From NCBI RefSeq assembly GCF_003112515.1, contig NZ_BEVZ01000014.1, forward strand, positions 1 through 56,822: a DNA stretch of 56,822 bases. Reading direction: 5' to 3'. The stretch comes from Streptomyces fragilis. Lineage in GTDB: Bacteria > Actinomycetota > Actinomycetes > Streptomycetales > Streptomycetaceae. Position numbers and translations under genes: made by a program. Below the pieces are notes generated by a model. That model was not told the origin of the DNA. It was given only the letters and a program-made list of their open reading frames with translations, and did not search any database. Positions 8,509 through 19,799 of this stretch are shown here, in pieces; position 1 is the stretch's first letter, and each line of letters starts with the position of its first letter.

Positions 8509-8852
8509 AGGAGGGTGCGCAGGTGCAGCAGGTCGCGGAGGGGGGCTTCGAGCGTGAGGCGGCCGGTGGCCCAGGCGCGGGGGAAGGGGAGGGCGCCGGC
8601 GACCAGGGCGAGGAGGTCGTCGCCGGTGGTGGACAGACGGATGCGGGCCGGCTCCGGCGGCCGCCCCCGCACGGTGTCCAGCACCTCGAGCCGTCCCCCC
8701 GTCAGCCGCCCGGTGAAGGTGACGTCCAGATCGGTGACCCGGCAGCTCACGCTCCGCTCGGCCGTCGCCGCCTCCCGCACCCGGTCCGGCGCGGACGCCA
8801 GGCGCCCGGCGAGCTCCTCCAGTGCCGCACGGCACTCCTCGATCGTGGCCAT
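8505..8852 (-). CDS. SCP2-like sterol-carrier domain protein
   Basis: 115 aa, soluble, convergent with the ABC operon. The beta-rich segment VSCRVTDLDVTFTGRL followed by a helix-rich half with LLALVAGALPFPRAWATGRL and LEAPLRDLLHLRTLL resembles SCP2 sterol-carrier domains, which bind hydrophobic ligands. No ligand can be named. Start ATG 8852 lies 8 nt from a TACCGT -10 box with no ribosome binding site, so leaderless expression is likely. Confidence 0.75.
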   Translation of the reverse strand: MATIEECRAALEELAGRLASAPDRVREAATAERSVSCRVTDLDVTFTGRLTGGRLEVLDTVRGRPPEPARIRLSTTGDDLLALVAGALPFPRAWATGRLTLEAPLRDLLHLRTLL

Positions 8853-8860
8853 CGCGACAG

Positions 8861-8888
8861 ACGGTACCCCCGCTCCACGCGGTAGCGT
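8861..8888. promoter_or_regulatory. Back-to-back leaderless promoters
   Basis: The 42-bp gap between the SCP2-like gene and the small plus-strand gene holds two -10 boxes: TACCGT on the minus strand (8861-8866, 8 nt from ATG 8852) and TAGCGT on the plus strand (8883-8888, 6 nt from ATG 8895). Each promoter's -35 region must overlap the other promoter, so they may compete. Confidence 0.55.
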
Positions 8889-8894
8889 CGTGCC

Positions 8895-9167
8895 ATGAGC
8901 GACACACCACCCGAACCGGCGGCCGAGGAGGCCGAAGGGGCGCGGGAGCAGGCCGACGACCCGGCCGCCCCCGCCCCGCTCGGGGTGCCCCGCACGCCCA
9001 CCGGCGACGCCCGGGTCGACACCGCGCTGGAGCGGCTCGCCGACGCCGACCACCTCGCCGCCGACGGCCACCTCGAGGTGTACGAGGATGTACACCGGGC
9101 GCTGCGCGAGGCGCTCACCGCGCTGGACAACCCCATCGCGTCGATGCCGCACGACAACAGGAGCTGA
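8895..9167 (+). CDS. Small conserved protein upstream of tlyA
   Basis: 90 aa, acidic, Pro/Ala-rich first 35 residues, then an amphipathic helical part ending ALREALTALDNPIAS. It holds the place of Rv1693 in the mycobacterial tlyA-nadK-recN cluster and is seen in the same position in other Streptomyces. No domain or function is recognised. It lies 7 nt before tlyA and is probably co-transcribed with it; a TAGCGT -10 box is 6 nt before its ATG. Confidence 0.85.
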   Translation: MSDTPPEPAAEEAEGAREQADDPAAPAPLGVPRTPTGDARVDTALERLADADHLAADGHLEVYEDVHRALREALTALDNPIASMPHDNRS

Positions 9168-9174
9168 ACCGAAC

Positions 9175-9986
<812 letters not shown>

Positions 9987-9990
<4 letters not shown>

Positions 9991-10904
9991 GCGAATGCAG
10001 AACGGACGGGCAGGACCGCACGGTCTTCCTGCTCGCCCACACGGGGCGTCCCGCGGCCATCCGCAGCGCCGAACTGGTGGTGCGCGGACTGCTCGACGCC
10101 GGGCTCGGCGTGCGGGTGCTGGAGTCCGAGGCGCACGACCTGCCGCTGCCGGACAGCGTGCAGCTGGTCGCCGAGGCCACGCCCGACTGCCTGGACGGGT
10201 GCGAACTGCTGGTCGTCCTCGGCGGCGACGGCACCCTGCTGCGCGGCGCGGAGTTCGCCCGCGCCTCCGGGGTGCCGATGCTGGGCGTCAACCTGGGCCG
10301 GGTCGGCTTCCTCGCCGAGGCCGAGCGGGACGCGCTTGACCAGGTCGTGGAGCGGGTGGTCGCCCGCGACTACGAGGTCGAGGAGCGGATGACGGTCGAC
10401 GTGGAGGTGCACCGCAACGGCAGCGTCGTCCACACCGACTGGGCGCTCAACGAGGCCGCCGTGCAGAAGGTCTCCGCGGAGAAGCTCCTCGAGGTCGTCC
10501 TGGAGATCGACGGACGGCCGGTGACCGGCTTCGGCTGCGACGGCATCATCTGCGCCACGCCCACCGGATCGACCGCCTACGCCTTCTCGGCCGGCGGGCC
10601 GGTGGTGTGGCCCGAGGTCGAGGCGCTGCTGATGGTGCCGATCAGCGCGCACGCGCTGTTCGCCAAGCCGCTGGTCACCTCGCCGGACTCGGTGCTGGTG
10701 GTGGAGGTGCTGCCGCACATCCCGCCCGGCGTGCTGTGGTGCGACGGGCGGCGCACGGTCGAACTGCCGCCCGGGGCACGGGTGGAGGTCCGCCGGGGTG
10801 CCGTGCCGGTGCGGCTGGCGCGGCTGCACCACGCCTCGTTCACCGACCGGCTGGTCGCCAAGTTCGCCCTCCCCGTCTCCGGCTGGCGCGGCGCGCCGCA
10901 CTAG
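9987..10904 (+). CDS. nadK: NAD kinase
   Basis: 305 aa. Carries the NAD-kinase motifs GGDGTLLR near residue 79, the NE(A/D)-type LNEAAVQK near 153 and TPTGSTAYAFSAGGP near 190-204. It phosphorylates NAD to NADP in the cytoplasm. The only in-frame start near the family N-terminus is a TTG that overlaps the tlyA stop (TTGA), so it is translationally coupled and probably weakly initiated. Its TAG at 10902-10904 overlaps the TAG of the opposing gene within CTAG. In relatives recN follows directly; here a foreign-looking operon intervenes. Confidence 0.95.
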
Positions 10905-11724
10905 GTGTCGTCACCGGCGGGGAACACCCCGGCGAGGAGTGCGCGCAGGGGCTCCCAGAGGGCCGGCGGGGCGGCCAGGACGTCGCCGCTCGGGGGCCAG
11001 GTTCCCGGTGTCGGGCCCGCCAGGTCGCCGACCGTCCCGCCGGCCCGCTGGACCAGCAGCGCGCCCGCCGCGCAGTCCCACGGCTGCAGACCCGGCGCCC
11101 ACAGAGCGTCCGCGCGGCCGGTGGCGACCTGTGCGAGGGCGGACGCCGCACTGCCCCCGCGGCGGAGGTCCCGCACCCGCGGCAGCAGGACGTCCACCAC
11201 GGCGCCCGCCCAGCGGCGCTGAGCGGGCCGGCCGAGGTTGAGTTCCACCAGGGAGCGGGTGAGGTCGTCGTGGCGCAGCGCGGCGGCCGGGGCGCCGTCC
11301 GCCGTGGTGCCCGCGCCCGCCCGGGCCCAGGTCAGGTGGCCGAGCGCCGGCTCGGCCACCACGCCCGCGAGCAGCCGGCCGTCCCCGGGGTCGGCGGCCG
11401 CGACGCTGACCGCCCAGTCGGGACGCCCGTAGAGGTAGTTGGTGGTTCCGTCGATCGGGTCGACGATCCACCGGACCCCGCCGTGGCCCGGGCTGATGCC
11501 GGCCTCCTCACCGAGGACGGCGTCGTCCGGGCGACGCTCCGTCAGGAAGGAGCGGATGACCTGTTCGGTGCTCCGGTCGGCCTGGCTGACCAGGTCGTCG
11601 GGAGCCGCCTTCTCCTCGACGAGCAGCCGGTGCGCGCGGCCGCGCCAGGAGACGGCTTCCCGGGCGCCCGCGCGGCAGGCGTCGCGAGCGAGGTCGAGCA
11701 GGCCGTCGAGGTCCACGGTCGCGG

Positions 11725-11728
<4 letters not shown>
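10901..11728 (-). CDS. Inositol monophosphatase family phosphatase
   Basis: 275 aa, last gene of a four-gene minus-strand operon. Metal-binding motifs of the IMPase/FBPase superfamily are present: GEEAG near residue 75, WIVDPIDGTTNYLYG near 86-100 and PWDCAAGALL near 215-224. Members are Mg-dependent, Li-sensitive phosphatases acting on inositol phosphate, histidinol phosphate, PAP or fructose bisphosphate; the substrate here is unknown. The ATG overlaps the stop of the UbiA-like gene (ATGA), so it should work with that product, perhaps removing a phosphate from a sugar or polyol intermediate (inference). Confidence 0.9.
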
Positions 11729-13109
<1,381 letters not shown>

Positions 13110-13113
<4 letters not shown>

Positions 13114-13859
13114 GTGGCCACCCGGGAGGTGTCCCCGGCGAGGTCGGCGGTGACCTCGTCCCAGCTCCGCCGCACCCAGGCGGCCCCGGCGTCGCGCAGC
13201 TGCCCGGCCCTCTCGTCCTGTTCGGCGGGCGGGACGAACTGCACCAGGCCCGCGGTGGTGACGCCCGCCGCCACCGCCGACGCCGCTCCGGTGGCCGAGT
13301 CCTCCACGGCGAGTGCCTGGTGGGGCGTCAGCCCGAGCCGGGTGAGGGCGAAGCGGTAGATCGCCGGGTCGGGCTTGCTGGTCGGCTCCGGCAGGCTGTC
13401 CTCCGCGCTGAAGCGGCACTCCGCCGGAAGCAGGCGGTCCAGGCCGCTGGCGCCGAAGCACGCGGCGAGCCGCGTCAGGGCGCTGGAGCTCACCACGGCC
13501 AGCCGGTAGCGGGCGCGGAGCGCCGACAGCGCCGCGAGCACGTCCGGGCGCGGGGTGAGCACCTGGCCGAGGTGGGCCGTGACCTCGGTCTTCTCGCGTT
13601 CCACCCACTCCTCCAGACGGTCGGGGCCCAGGTGGACGCCCTGGCGTTCGGCGAGCATGCGGGCCGTGGACCGGAAGTTCTTGCCGGTGGTGGTGCGCCG
13701 CAAGGTCTCGGGGGACAGGTCCCCCGTCAGGCCGAAACTGCGCGCGAAGTCCCGGGTGACGACCGCCGAGGCGTCGAAGGCCGGTTCCTCCGAGGGGAAC
13801 AGGGTGCCGTCCGCGTCGAGCAGCAGCGTCGTGACACGGGTCAGGTCCGGGATGCTCAT
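13110..13859 (-). CDS. HAD-IA sugar-phosphate phosphatase
   Basis: 249 aa. HAD motif I DADGT (Asp15, Asp17), motif II VVSSSA near residue 121, motif III KPDPAIY near 169 and motif IV AVEDSATGAASA near 189. The layout with a helical cap between motifs I and II is that of beta-phosphoglucomutase-like phosphatases (GPP1, DOG1, YniC types) that act on small sugar or polyol phosphates. It lies between a polyol dehydrogenase and a UbiA-like gene with overlapping or near-overlapping ends, so the likely substrate is a sugar-alcohol phosphate or the corresponding sugar phosphate (inference). Confidence 0.9.
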
Positions 13860-13892
13860 GGGTCTCCTGCGGTCGGGTGTGGGGGCGGCCGG

Positions 13893-15350
13893 TCAGGCGC
13901 CGGGCGGGGGCGGGGAGGCGAGCGCGGACCGCAGGCTCCGGCGGCTGCCGAAGGCGCCGGCCAGCGACCGGTGGATGACGGTCACGTCCTCGTCGTCGGC
14001 GGCCAGGTCGCCGAACACGTCGGTGAAGGCAAGCAACGGGCCCGGATCGTCCCCGCCCCGCAGGGCCGCGTCCCGCAACTCCTCGGCACGGACGTCCTGG
14101 ACGTCGATCGGCCGCCCGTCGAGGTCCACCGCGCGCAGGTAGCGCATCCACGCGGCGACGGCGAAGTCCAGTCGTGCGCGGGCGGAGTCCCGGGCGTGTG
14201 CGTCGTGCAGCGACGGCAGCAGGTAGTCCGGCACCTTGGTGGAGCCCCGGCGGCACAGCCGGGCCAGCGGATCCCCGATGCTGGGATTGCTCAGGCGCTC
14301 CAGCACCGTGCCGCAGTACTCCGCGGGGTTCATGCCGGGGACGTCCGGCGGGAGCAGGGGGGCGATCTCCTCGCGCATCAGCCGCTCGACGAAATCGGCC
14401 ACGGCCGGGTCGCCCATCGCCTCGTCGGTGCTCTCGTGGCCGGCCAGCCGGCCGACGTAGCCCAAGGCGCAGTGCACGCCGTTGAGGAGCCGGCTCTTGA
14501 TCAGCTTGTACGGGGCGACGTCGTCCACGAACAGGGCTCCGACGCGGTTCAGCGGCGGCCGGTCGTTGCAGAAGTCGTCCTCGATCACCCACTGGGTGAA
14601 CGGTTCGGTGATCACCGGCCAGCGGTCGCCGACCCGGAAGTCGTCCTCGACCTCGTCCCGGTCCTCCGGGGTGGTCGCCGGCGTGATGCGGTCGACCATG
14701 CTGCCGGGGAAGGAGATCCGCTCCCCGATCCACCGGGCCAGTGCGGGATCGCGCCGTCCGGCCAGGGCCAGCACCGCGTCCCGGGTGGCGGCCGCGCTGT
14801 CGGGGAGGTTGTCGCACGACAGCACGGTGAACGGGGCCCGGCGGGCCCGCCGGCGTGCGTCCAGCGCGTCGACGACCAGCCCGAACACCGAGGCGTCCGC
14901 CTCCTCCGGGTCGTCCGGGAGGACGTAGCCGTTGGCGGTGATCGTCAGGGTCACCAGCCGTATGCGCGGATCGGCCAGGCGCTCCGCCACGTCCCGCCGG
15001 TGCTCCGTCAGCAGCAGGTACTCGACCACGCACCCGATGACCTTGGCCGCGCTGTCGTCGGCGGTGCCGCGCTGGACGACGGTGAAGAGGTTGTCCTGCG
15101 CGTCGAGGACCTGCCCCATCTCCGGCCGGCTCATCCCGACGCCGATCACGCCCCACCGGGTGAAACCCAGCTCGGCCAGCTCGTCGAAGTAGACCGCCTG
15201 GTGCGCGCGGTGGAAGCCGCCGACCCCGAAGTGGACGACGGCCGGTTCGAGCTCCGTGCGGTCGTAGCCCGGGGTGCGCAGCTCGTGACGGTGCGGAGCG
15301 TCGAGGCTGCGGTCGTTCAGGACCGGGACGGGTGGTGCCGGTTCCGACAT
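13893..15350 (-). CDS. Mannitol dehydrogenase family oxidoreductase
   Basis: 485 aa, typical for the long-chain polyol dehydrogenase family (mannitol 2-dehydrogenase, D-arabinitol dehydrogenase, fructuronate/tagaturonate reductase). The N-terminal NAD loop is VVHFGVGGFHRAHQA near residues 36-50, and the family motif KxxxxNxxH appears as KSRLLNGVHCALGY near 284-297. It interconverts a hexitol or pentitol and the 2-ketose with NAD(P)(H). GGAGG lies 6 nt before ATG 15350, a strong start. It is the first gene of the four-gene operon and divergent from recN; their 223-bp gap must hold both promoters. Confidence 0.93.
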   Translation of the reverse strand: MSEPAPPVPVLNDRSLDAPHRHELRTPGYDRTELEPAVVHFGVGGFHRAHQAVYFDELAELGFTRWGVIGVGMSRPEMGQVLDAQDNLFTVVQRGTADDSAAKVIGCVVEYLLLTEHRRDVAERLADPRIRLVTLTITANGYVLPDDPEEADASVFGLVVDALDARRRARRAPFTVLSCDNLPDSAAATRDAVLALAGRRDPALARWIGERISFPGSMVDRITPATTPEDRDEVEDDFRVGDRWPVITEPFTQWVIEDDFCNDRPPLNRVGALFVDDVAPYKLIKSRLLNGVHCALGYVGRLAGHESTDEAMGDPAVADFVERLMREEIAPLLPPDVPGMNPAEYCGTVLERLSNPSIGDPLARLCRRGSTKVPDYLLPSLHDAHARDSARARLDFAVAAWMRYLRAVDLDGRPIDVQDVRAEELRDAALRGGDDPGPLLAFTDVFGDLAADDEDVTVIHRSLAGAFGSRRSLRSALASPPPPGA

Positions 15351-15573
15351 CGCGATCCTCCGTGGTGCGCCTCGGGTAGCCCTGCTTCTCACGTGTTCGG
15401 CCCGCCGTGCAGGCGGGACGTGGTCCGCGTTTCCAGCGCGCGGTGTCCGGAAACGGTCATTGGGGGAAATTCCATGACACATGCACTGCGTGGGGCGGTC
15501 CGCCGCGGGAGACACGCCTGGGCGACGGGGGCGGCGTCGCGATCACGGCCCGGGACCTCGTAAGGTCGGGGGC

Positions 15574-17313
15574 GTGTTGGAGGAGATGCGGATACGGTCG
15601 CTCGGAGTCATCGACGACGCGGTGGTCGAGCTGTCCCCCGGTTTCACCGCCGTCACGGGCGAGACCGGCGCGGGCAAGACGATGGTCGTCACCAGCCTCG
15701 GTCTGCTGCTCGGCGGACGCGCCGATCCCGCCCTGGTGCGGATCGGCGCGAAGAACGCGGTGGTCGAGGGCCGGATCGCGCTGCCTGCCGGCGCGCCCGT
15801 GGTCACCCGGGCCGAGGAGGCCGGCGCCGAGCTCGACGACGGCGCCCTGCTGATCAGCCGCACGGTCTCCGCCGAGGGCCGCTCGCGCGCCCACCTGGGC
15901 GGACGCGGTGTGCCCGTCGGGCTCCTCGCGGAGCTGGCCGACGAACTGGTCGCGGTGCACGGGCAGACCGACCAGCAGGGCCTGCTCAAGCAGAACCGCC
16001 AGCGCCAGGCGCTGGACCGGTACGCGGGCGGAGCGGTGGCCGGCCCGCTGGAGAAGTACACGGACGCCTACCGGCGGCTGCGGACGGTCTCCGCCGAACT
16101 GGAGGAGATCACCACCCGGGCCCGCGAGCGCGCCCAGGAGGCCGACCTGCTCCGGTACGGCCTGCAGGAGATCAACGCCGTCGAGCCGCGGCCGGGCGAG
16201 GACACCGAGCTGGCCGCCGAGGCGCAGCGGCTCGGGCACGCCGAGGCGCTGGCGCAGGCCGCCACCGTGGCGCACACCGCCCTGGCCGGCGACCCGGAGG
16301 ACCCCGAGGGCATCGACGCCGGCTCCCTCGTCTCGGGCGCCCAGCGCGCCCTGGAGGCGGTCCGCTCGCACGACCCGTCGCTGGCCGCGCTGGCCGACCG
16401 GGTCGGCGAGATCGGCATCCTGCTCGCCGACGTCTCCGGCGAACTCGCCGGGTACGCCGGGAACCTGGACGCCGACCCGCGCCGGCTCGCCGCCGTGGAG
16501 GAGCGCCGGGCCGCGCTGACCGCGCTGACGCGCAAGTACGGCGAGGACGTCGCCGCCGTGCTGGCCTGGGCGGAGCAGTCCGCCGCCCGGCTCACCGAGC
16601 TCGAGGGCGACGACGACCGGGTGGGCGAGCTCACCGCCGAGCGCGACGCGCTGCGCGCCGAGCTCGGCACGCTGGCGCAGCAGCTCACCGACGCGCGCAC
16701 CGAGGCCGCCGAGCGGTTCGCGGCCGCCGTCACCGAGGAGCTGGCCTCGCTGGCCATGCCGCACGCGCGCGTCTCGTTCTCCGTCCGGCAGACCGAGGAC
16801 CCCGAGGGCGTCGAGGTCGGCGGCCGCACCGTCGCCTACGGGCCGGCCGGCGTCGACGAGGTCGAGCTGCTGCTCGCCCCGCACCCCGGCGCGCCGCCGC
16901 GGCCGATCGCCAAGGGGGCGTCCGGCGGTGAGCTGTCGCGGGTGATGCTCGCCGTCGAGGTGGTCTTCGCCGGCACCGACCCCGTCCCGACCTACCTGTT
17001 CGACGAGGTCGACGCGGGCGTCGGAGGCAAGGCCGCGGTCGAGATCGGCCGCCGCCTCGCCCGGCTGGCGCGGACGGCGCAGGTCGTCGTCGTCACCCAC
17101 CTGCCGCAGGTGGCCGCGTTCGCTGACCGGCAGCTGCTGGTGGAGAAGACCAACGACGGGTCGGTCACCCGCTCGGGCGTGAAGGTGCTCGAGGGGGAGG
17201 ACCGGATCCGTGAGCTGTCGCGGATGATGGCGGGCCAGGAGGACTCCGAGACGGCCCGGGCCCACGCCGAGGAACTGCTGGAGTCGGCGGCGGCGGCGCG
17301 CGCCGAGCTCTGA
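15574..17313 (+). CDS. recN: DNA repair ATPase RecN
   Basis: 579 aa SMC-like protein. Walker A GETGAGKT at residues 29-36, a long coiled-coil middle (about 150-380), signature SGGELSRVMLA near 450 and Walker B TYLFDEVDAGVGG near 473. It acts in the cytoplasm in double-strand break repair. Start GTG 15574 gives the family N-terminus LEEMRIRSLGVIDD; TAAGGT at 15561-15566 lies 7 nt before it and could be a leaderless -10 box, while its AAGG could also be a weak ribosome binding site. ATG 15586 is an alternative. No GAAC-N4-GTTC SOS box is visible upstream. It is separated from nadK by the inserted operon. Confidence 0.96.
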   Translation: MLEEMRIRSLGVIDDAVVELSPGFTAVTGETGAGKTMVVTSLGLLLGGRADPALVRIGAKNAVVEGRIALPAGAPVVTRAEEAGAELDDGALLISRTVSAEGRSRAHLGGRGVPVGLLAELADELVAVHGQTDQQGLLKQNRQRQALDRYAGGAVAGPLEKYTDAYRRLRTVSAELEEITTRARERAQEADLLRYGLQEINAVEPRPGEDTELAAEAQRLGHAEALAQAATVAHTALAGDPEDPEGIDAGSLVSGAQRALEAVRSHDPSLAALADRVGEIGILLADVSGELAGYAGNLDADPRRLAAVEERRAALTALTRKYGEDVAAVLAWAEQSAARLTELEGDDDRVGELTAERDALRAELGTLAQQLTDARTEAAERFAAAVTEELASLAMPHARVSFSVRQTEDPEGVEVGGRTVAYGPAGVDEVELLLAPHPGAPPRPIAKGASGGELSRVMLAVEVVFAGTDPVPTYLFDEVDAGVGGKAAVEIGRRLARLARTAQVVVVTHLPQVAAFADRQLLVEKTNDGSVTRSGVKVLEGEDRIRELSRMMAGQEDSETARAHAEELLESAAAARAEL

Positions 17314-17456
17314 GCCGGGCGGGTCCCGCGGCGGCCCCCGGGCGGGACCTCGCCGCGGGCCCTCGGCGAGCGCGTCGCCCCGCCCGGCAGAGCGCCCGCG
17401 CCGCCCTCCGCGAATCCCGCCCCATCGGCTGGTCCCGCCCCGTCGGGGGGTCCGGC

Positions 17457-18385
17457 CCGATCGGGCGGTGGAGCCTCGTCGGGCGGTCGGGCCCCGATCG
17501 CAGGGCGCGGCCTCGGCGGCGGATCCGGCCCAGCCCGGACGGCGCGGCCTCGGCGGCGGGGCCGGCCTCGATCGGGCGGTACGGCTTCGTCGGCGGGTCT
17601 GGGCCCCGATCGCCACGGCGCGGTCTCGGCGGCGGGTCGGGCTCTGATCGGACGGTGCGGCGTCGGCGGTGGGTCGGGTCCCGCACGGACGGGGCGACCT
17701 CGACGGCGGATCCGGCACCGATCCGACGGCGCAGCCTCGGCGGCGGGTCCGGGCTTCGATTGGGCGGTGCGGTGTCGTCAAGCGGGTCGGGCCCCGAACG
17801 GACGATGCGGTCTCGGCGGCGGGTCGGGCTCTGCTCGCACGGTGTGGCGTCGGCGGTGGGTCGGGTCCCGATCGGACGGCGCGGCCTCGACGGCGGATCC
17901 GGCACCGATCCGACGGCGCAGCCTCGGCGGCGGATCCGGCACCGATCCGACGGTGCAGCCTCGGCGGCGGGTCCGGGCTTCGATTGGGCGGTGTGGTCTC
18001 GTCAAGCGGGTGGGGACCCGAACGGACGATGCGGTCTCGGCGGCGGGTCGGGCTCTGCTCGCACGGTGTGGCGTCGGCGGTGGGGCGGGTCCCGATCGGA
18101 CGGCGCGGCCTCGACGGCGGATCCGGCACCGATCCGACGGCGCAGCCTCGGCGGCGGATCCGGCACCGATCCGACGGTGCAGCCTCGGCGGCGGGTCCGG
18201 GCTTCGATTGGGCGGTGCGGTCTCGTCAAGCGGGTCGAGCCCCGATCGCACGGCGCGGTCTTGGGGGCAGGGCCGGCTCTGCTCGCACGGCGCGGCCTCG
18301 GTGGCGGATCCGGTCCCGATCGGGCAGTGCCGTCTCAGCGGCGGGTCCGGCCCCGATCGGGCGGTGCGGGCTCGGTGGCGGGCCG
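17457..18385. repeat. 37-bp minisatellite with 224-bp higher-order period
   Basis: About 25 units of 36-38 bp, each running roughly CGATCSGACGGYGCRGCCTC then GGCGGCGGRTCCGGSNC. Six distinguishable unit types repeat in order, giving an exact 224-bp higher-order period: the landmark CTTCGATTGGGCGG occurs at 17754, 17978 and 18202. The first block lacks one 37-bp unit. Neither 37 nor 224 is a multiple of three, so no reading frame is kept and the open frames here are not genes. It fills most of the 1,287-bp gene-free gap between recN and the glycosyltransferase; flanks 17314-17456 and 18386-18600 show no gene. Confidence 0.92.
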
Positions 18386-18600
18386 CCCGGAACGGTGGCG
18401 GGGCGGGGCAGCCGGCCCATGCGGCTGGGCCGTGCGGGTGGAGCCGGTCGGCGGGCCGTCCGGGCTCTGGCATCCTAGGCGGCGACCGAACGAGCACGGC
18501 CGGGCGGCGGGGGACCCTCGCGGGCCCGCCGCCCGGCCGCCGCACCCGGTGACCGACCGCACGAAGACCGCACGACGCTCGACCAGGAGCCCAGGCGCCC

Positions 18601-19764
18601 GTGACCCTTGTGAGCACCCCCGCCCCCGCCGGCCTCAGGCCGCTGCGCACCGTCCAGGTGACCGGCGGCAGCGCGGCCGGAAGCACCCACGTGCGGTCGC
18701 TGACCGCCGGCCTGGTCGCCAGGGGCGTGCGGGTGACGGTGTGCGCCCCCAGCGAGACCGAACACACCTACGGGTTCACCGCCGTCGGAGCGCGGCACGT
18801 GCCGATCCCGCGCAGCAGCGACCCCGCCTCGGTGGCCGCGCTGCGCATCGCGTGCGCCGACGCCGACCTGGTGCACGCGCACGGACTGCACGCCTCGTTC
18901 CGCACGGTGCTCGCGCTGGGCGGCCGGCGCACGCCCCTGGTGGTGACCTGGCACAACCGTGCCCGGGCCGAGGGCGCGGCGCGGGCAGCCGTGCTGAAGA
19001 TGCTGGAGCGGCGGGTGGCGCGGGCGGCCGCGGTGGTCCTCGGCACCTCCTCCGGCCTGGTGGACCGGGCCCGGCGGCGGGGCGCCCGGGACGCGCGGCT
19101 GTCGGCGGCGGGCCTGCCGCGCGCCCTGCCGGCGGGCGGCGCGCGGCCCGCCGGGGGAGAACGCGGGGACGGCCCCGACGGCGACCGGCGGGCGAAGCTG
19201 CGGGCCGAACTCGGCGCGCTGGGGCGGCCTCTGGTCCTCACGGTGGGCGCGCTGGAGGAGGGCCGCGGGCACCGGCTGCTGCTGGACGCCGCGCGGCGGT
19301 GGCGGGGCGAGGGCGACGGCCCGCTGGTCGTGGTGTGCGGGGAAGGCTCGCTGCGCGGGGAACTGCAGCAGCGGATCGAGCGGGAAGGGCTGCCGGTCCG
19401 GCTGCTGGGGTGGCGGCACGACCTGGCGTCGCTGCTGACGGCGGCGGACGTGGCGGTGGTGCCGGACTGCGTGGAGGGCCGCTCGCTGCTCGCGCAGGAG
19501 GCGCTGCACGCGGGGGTTCCGCTGGTCGCGGCGGACCTGCCGGGGATGGCCGAACTGGTCGGTGACGGCGCGGAACTGGTACCGGAGGGCGACGCCGGCG
19601 CCCTCGCCGGGAAGGTCTCCGCGGTCCTGGCCGACCAGGCGTGGCGCGAGGAACTGGTGCGGCGGGGCCTCCTGCAGGCCGCGGCGTGGCCCACGGAGGA
19701 CGAGACGGTCGCCCAGGTCCTCAGCGTCTACGACGAGCTCACCCAGCCCCTGCCGCTCGGCTGA
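18601..19764 (+). CDS. GT4-type glycosyltransferase
   Basis: 387 aa, no membrane segment. GT-B fold signs: an N-terminal VQVTGGSAAGSTHVRSLTAGL acceptor half, DLVHAHGLHASF near residue 95, and a nucleotide-sugar half starting LVLTVGALEEGRGHRLLLDA near residue 213, ending with the EX7E-type stretch QEALHAGVPLVAADLPGMAELV near 298. It probably moves a sugar from a nucleotide donor to a lipid or cell-envelope acceptor; the substrate is unknown. A linker around residues 165-200 is Gly/Arg-rich. GTG 18601 has AGGAG 11 nt upstream. Confidence 0.88.
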   Translation: MTLVSTPAPAGLRPLRTVQVTGGSAAGSTHVRSLTAGLVARGVRVTVCAPSETEHTYGFTAVGARHVPIPRSSDPASVAALRIACADADLVHAHGLHASFRTVLALGGRRTPLVVTWHNRARAEGAARAAVLKMLERRVARAAAVVLGTSSGLVDRARRRGARDARLSAAGLPRALPAGGARPAGGERGDGPDGDRRAKLRAELGALGRPLVLTVGALEEGRGHRLLLDAARRWRGEGDGPLVVVCGEGSLRGELQQRIEREGLPVRLLGWRHDLASLLTAADVAVVPDCVEGRSLLAQEALHAGVPLVAADLPGMAELVGDGAELVPEGDAGALAGKVSAVLADQAWREELVRRGLLQAAAWPTEDETVAQVLSVYDELTQPLPLG

Positions 19765-19786
19765 CCGGACTGTCCGTCCCCAGGGC

Positions 19787-19792
19787 TACGGT
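19787..19792 (+). promoter_or_regulatory. Leaderless -10 box of SUKH gene
   Basis: TACGGT, 7 nt before ATG 19800, with no Shine-Dalgarno sequence. It is 22 nt after the glycosyltransferase stop. Confidence 0.5.
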
Positions 19793-19799
19793 GCCGTCC

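Noticed and set aside
15481..15573. Upstream in-frame ATG for recN
   Set aside because: It would add 31 residues not found in RecN; the family N-terminus starts at GTG 15574.
17457..18385. CRISPR-like array
   Set aside because: Units are contiguous, with no unique spacers between conserved repeats, no dyad at unit ends and no cas genes in the window.
17655..19565. Coding frames through the minisatellite into the glycosyltransferase
   Set aside because: The 37-bp and 224-bp periods break any frame, and the glycosyltransferase has its own RBS and start at 18601.
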